Assembly: GCA_030524545.1 (NCBI GenBank)
Contig: JAUNGM010000006.1
Coordinates: 95,991 to 159,990 of the forward strand
DNA: 64,000 nucleotides
Direction of reading: 5' to 3'
Source of the DNA: Eubacteriales bacterium
GTDB taxonomy: Bacteria > Bacillota > Clostridia > Lachnospirales > Lachnospiraceae
Below are positions 63,906 to 64,000 of this stretch, piece after piece. The notes beneath the pieces are model-generated. The model had not been told where the DNA came from, ran no database searches, and worked only from the letters and a program-made list of their open reading frames with translations. The position numbers and the translations under genes were made by a program. Every line of letters begins with the position of its first letter. The first letter of the stretch is position 1.

Positions 63906-64000
63906 AAATTTATACATTTTCCTTTGATTGTCCGTCCTTTTGTGGTATCTTGACTTTTGCTAGAGATTGAGTAAAAAAAGCTCTGAACACCGTATAAATA

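Noticed and set aside
63147-63917. Minus-strand open frame of 256 codons
   Set aside because: Antisense to tepA, which has strong family motifs.

Overview
The window is a chromosomal segment of a spore-forming, acetogenic Firmicute, most probably a Lachnospiraceae member close to Blautia. The reasons are a Wood-Ljungdahl methyl-branch cluster (corrinoid activator, fhs, fchA, folD), an electron-bifurcating HydABC hydrogenase beside a group B [FeFe] hydrogenase, spoIVA, a Rex regulator, low-to-medium GC and strong AGGAGG ribosome binding sites. The genus is an inference; spore formation and acetogenic gene content are read from the genes.

Layout. 1-6.4 kb: end of the corrinoid-activating ASKHA protein, a DUF3786 protein, fhs, a MITE-like inverted-repeat element, fchA, folD and a coupled glucosaminidase. 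6.4-12.6 kb: group B [FeFe] hydrogenase on the minus strand, divergent from hydC-hydB-hydA; a good Rex operator lies between them and rex itself is at 56.8 kb. 12.7-14.6 kb: spoIVA and a small XRE regulator. 14.9-51.8 kb: a large surface-polysaccharide locus. Its conserved edges (WcaJ-type phosphoglycosyl transferase, rfbA; later a second such transferase, an LCP ligase, and the CpsB/C/D phosphatase, chain-length and tyrosine-kinase module) flank a visibly AT-richer, strain-specific core at about 17.7-42 kb. 42-45 kb: one intact and two decayed copies of an AAA-ATPase/PD-(D/E)XK family. 52-64 kb: housekeeping genes (subtilase, icd, ABC-F, rex, nnr, alr, mazF, a CNNM/CorC membrane protein, yebC, tepA).

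The core of the polysaccharide locus is the most unusual part. It has a sugar aminotransferase, a PglC-like initiating transferase, a Wzx flippase and a Wzy-like polymerase, but no recognisable glycosyltransferase. In their place are two ATP-grasp ligases, a PP-loop ATPase, two opine-forming dehydrogenases of unrelated families, a fused B12-binding glutamate-mutase-like enzyme and two cytosolic CapA proteins. I infer that it builds a lipid-linked amino sugar carrying an opine-containing amino-acid or peptide moiety, giving an unusual peptidyl-glycan surface polymer. It ends with a 2502-residue secreted protein with ten Ig-like repeats, a long array of cell-wall-binding repeats and an NlpC/P60-like C-terminus.

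Other points worth a second look: a FolD lacking the conserved Gln of the cyclohydrolase site next to a dedicated cyclohydrolase; a ~70-bp-ended inverted-repeat element with a solo end 59 kb away; a mazF downstream of alr with no antitoxin gene; a hairpin that contains the tepA ribosome binding site; and a thymidylate-kinase-like gene scar at the edge of the AT-rich core.
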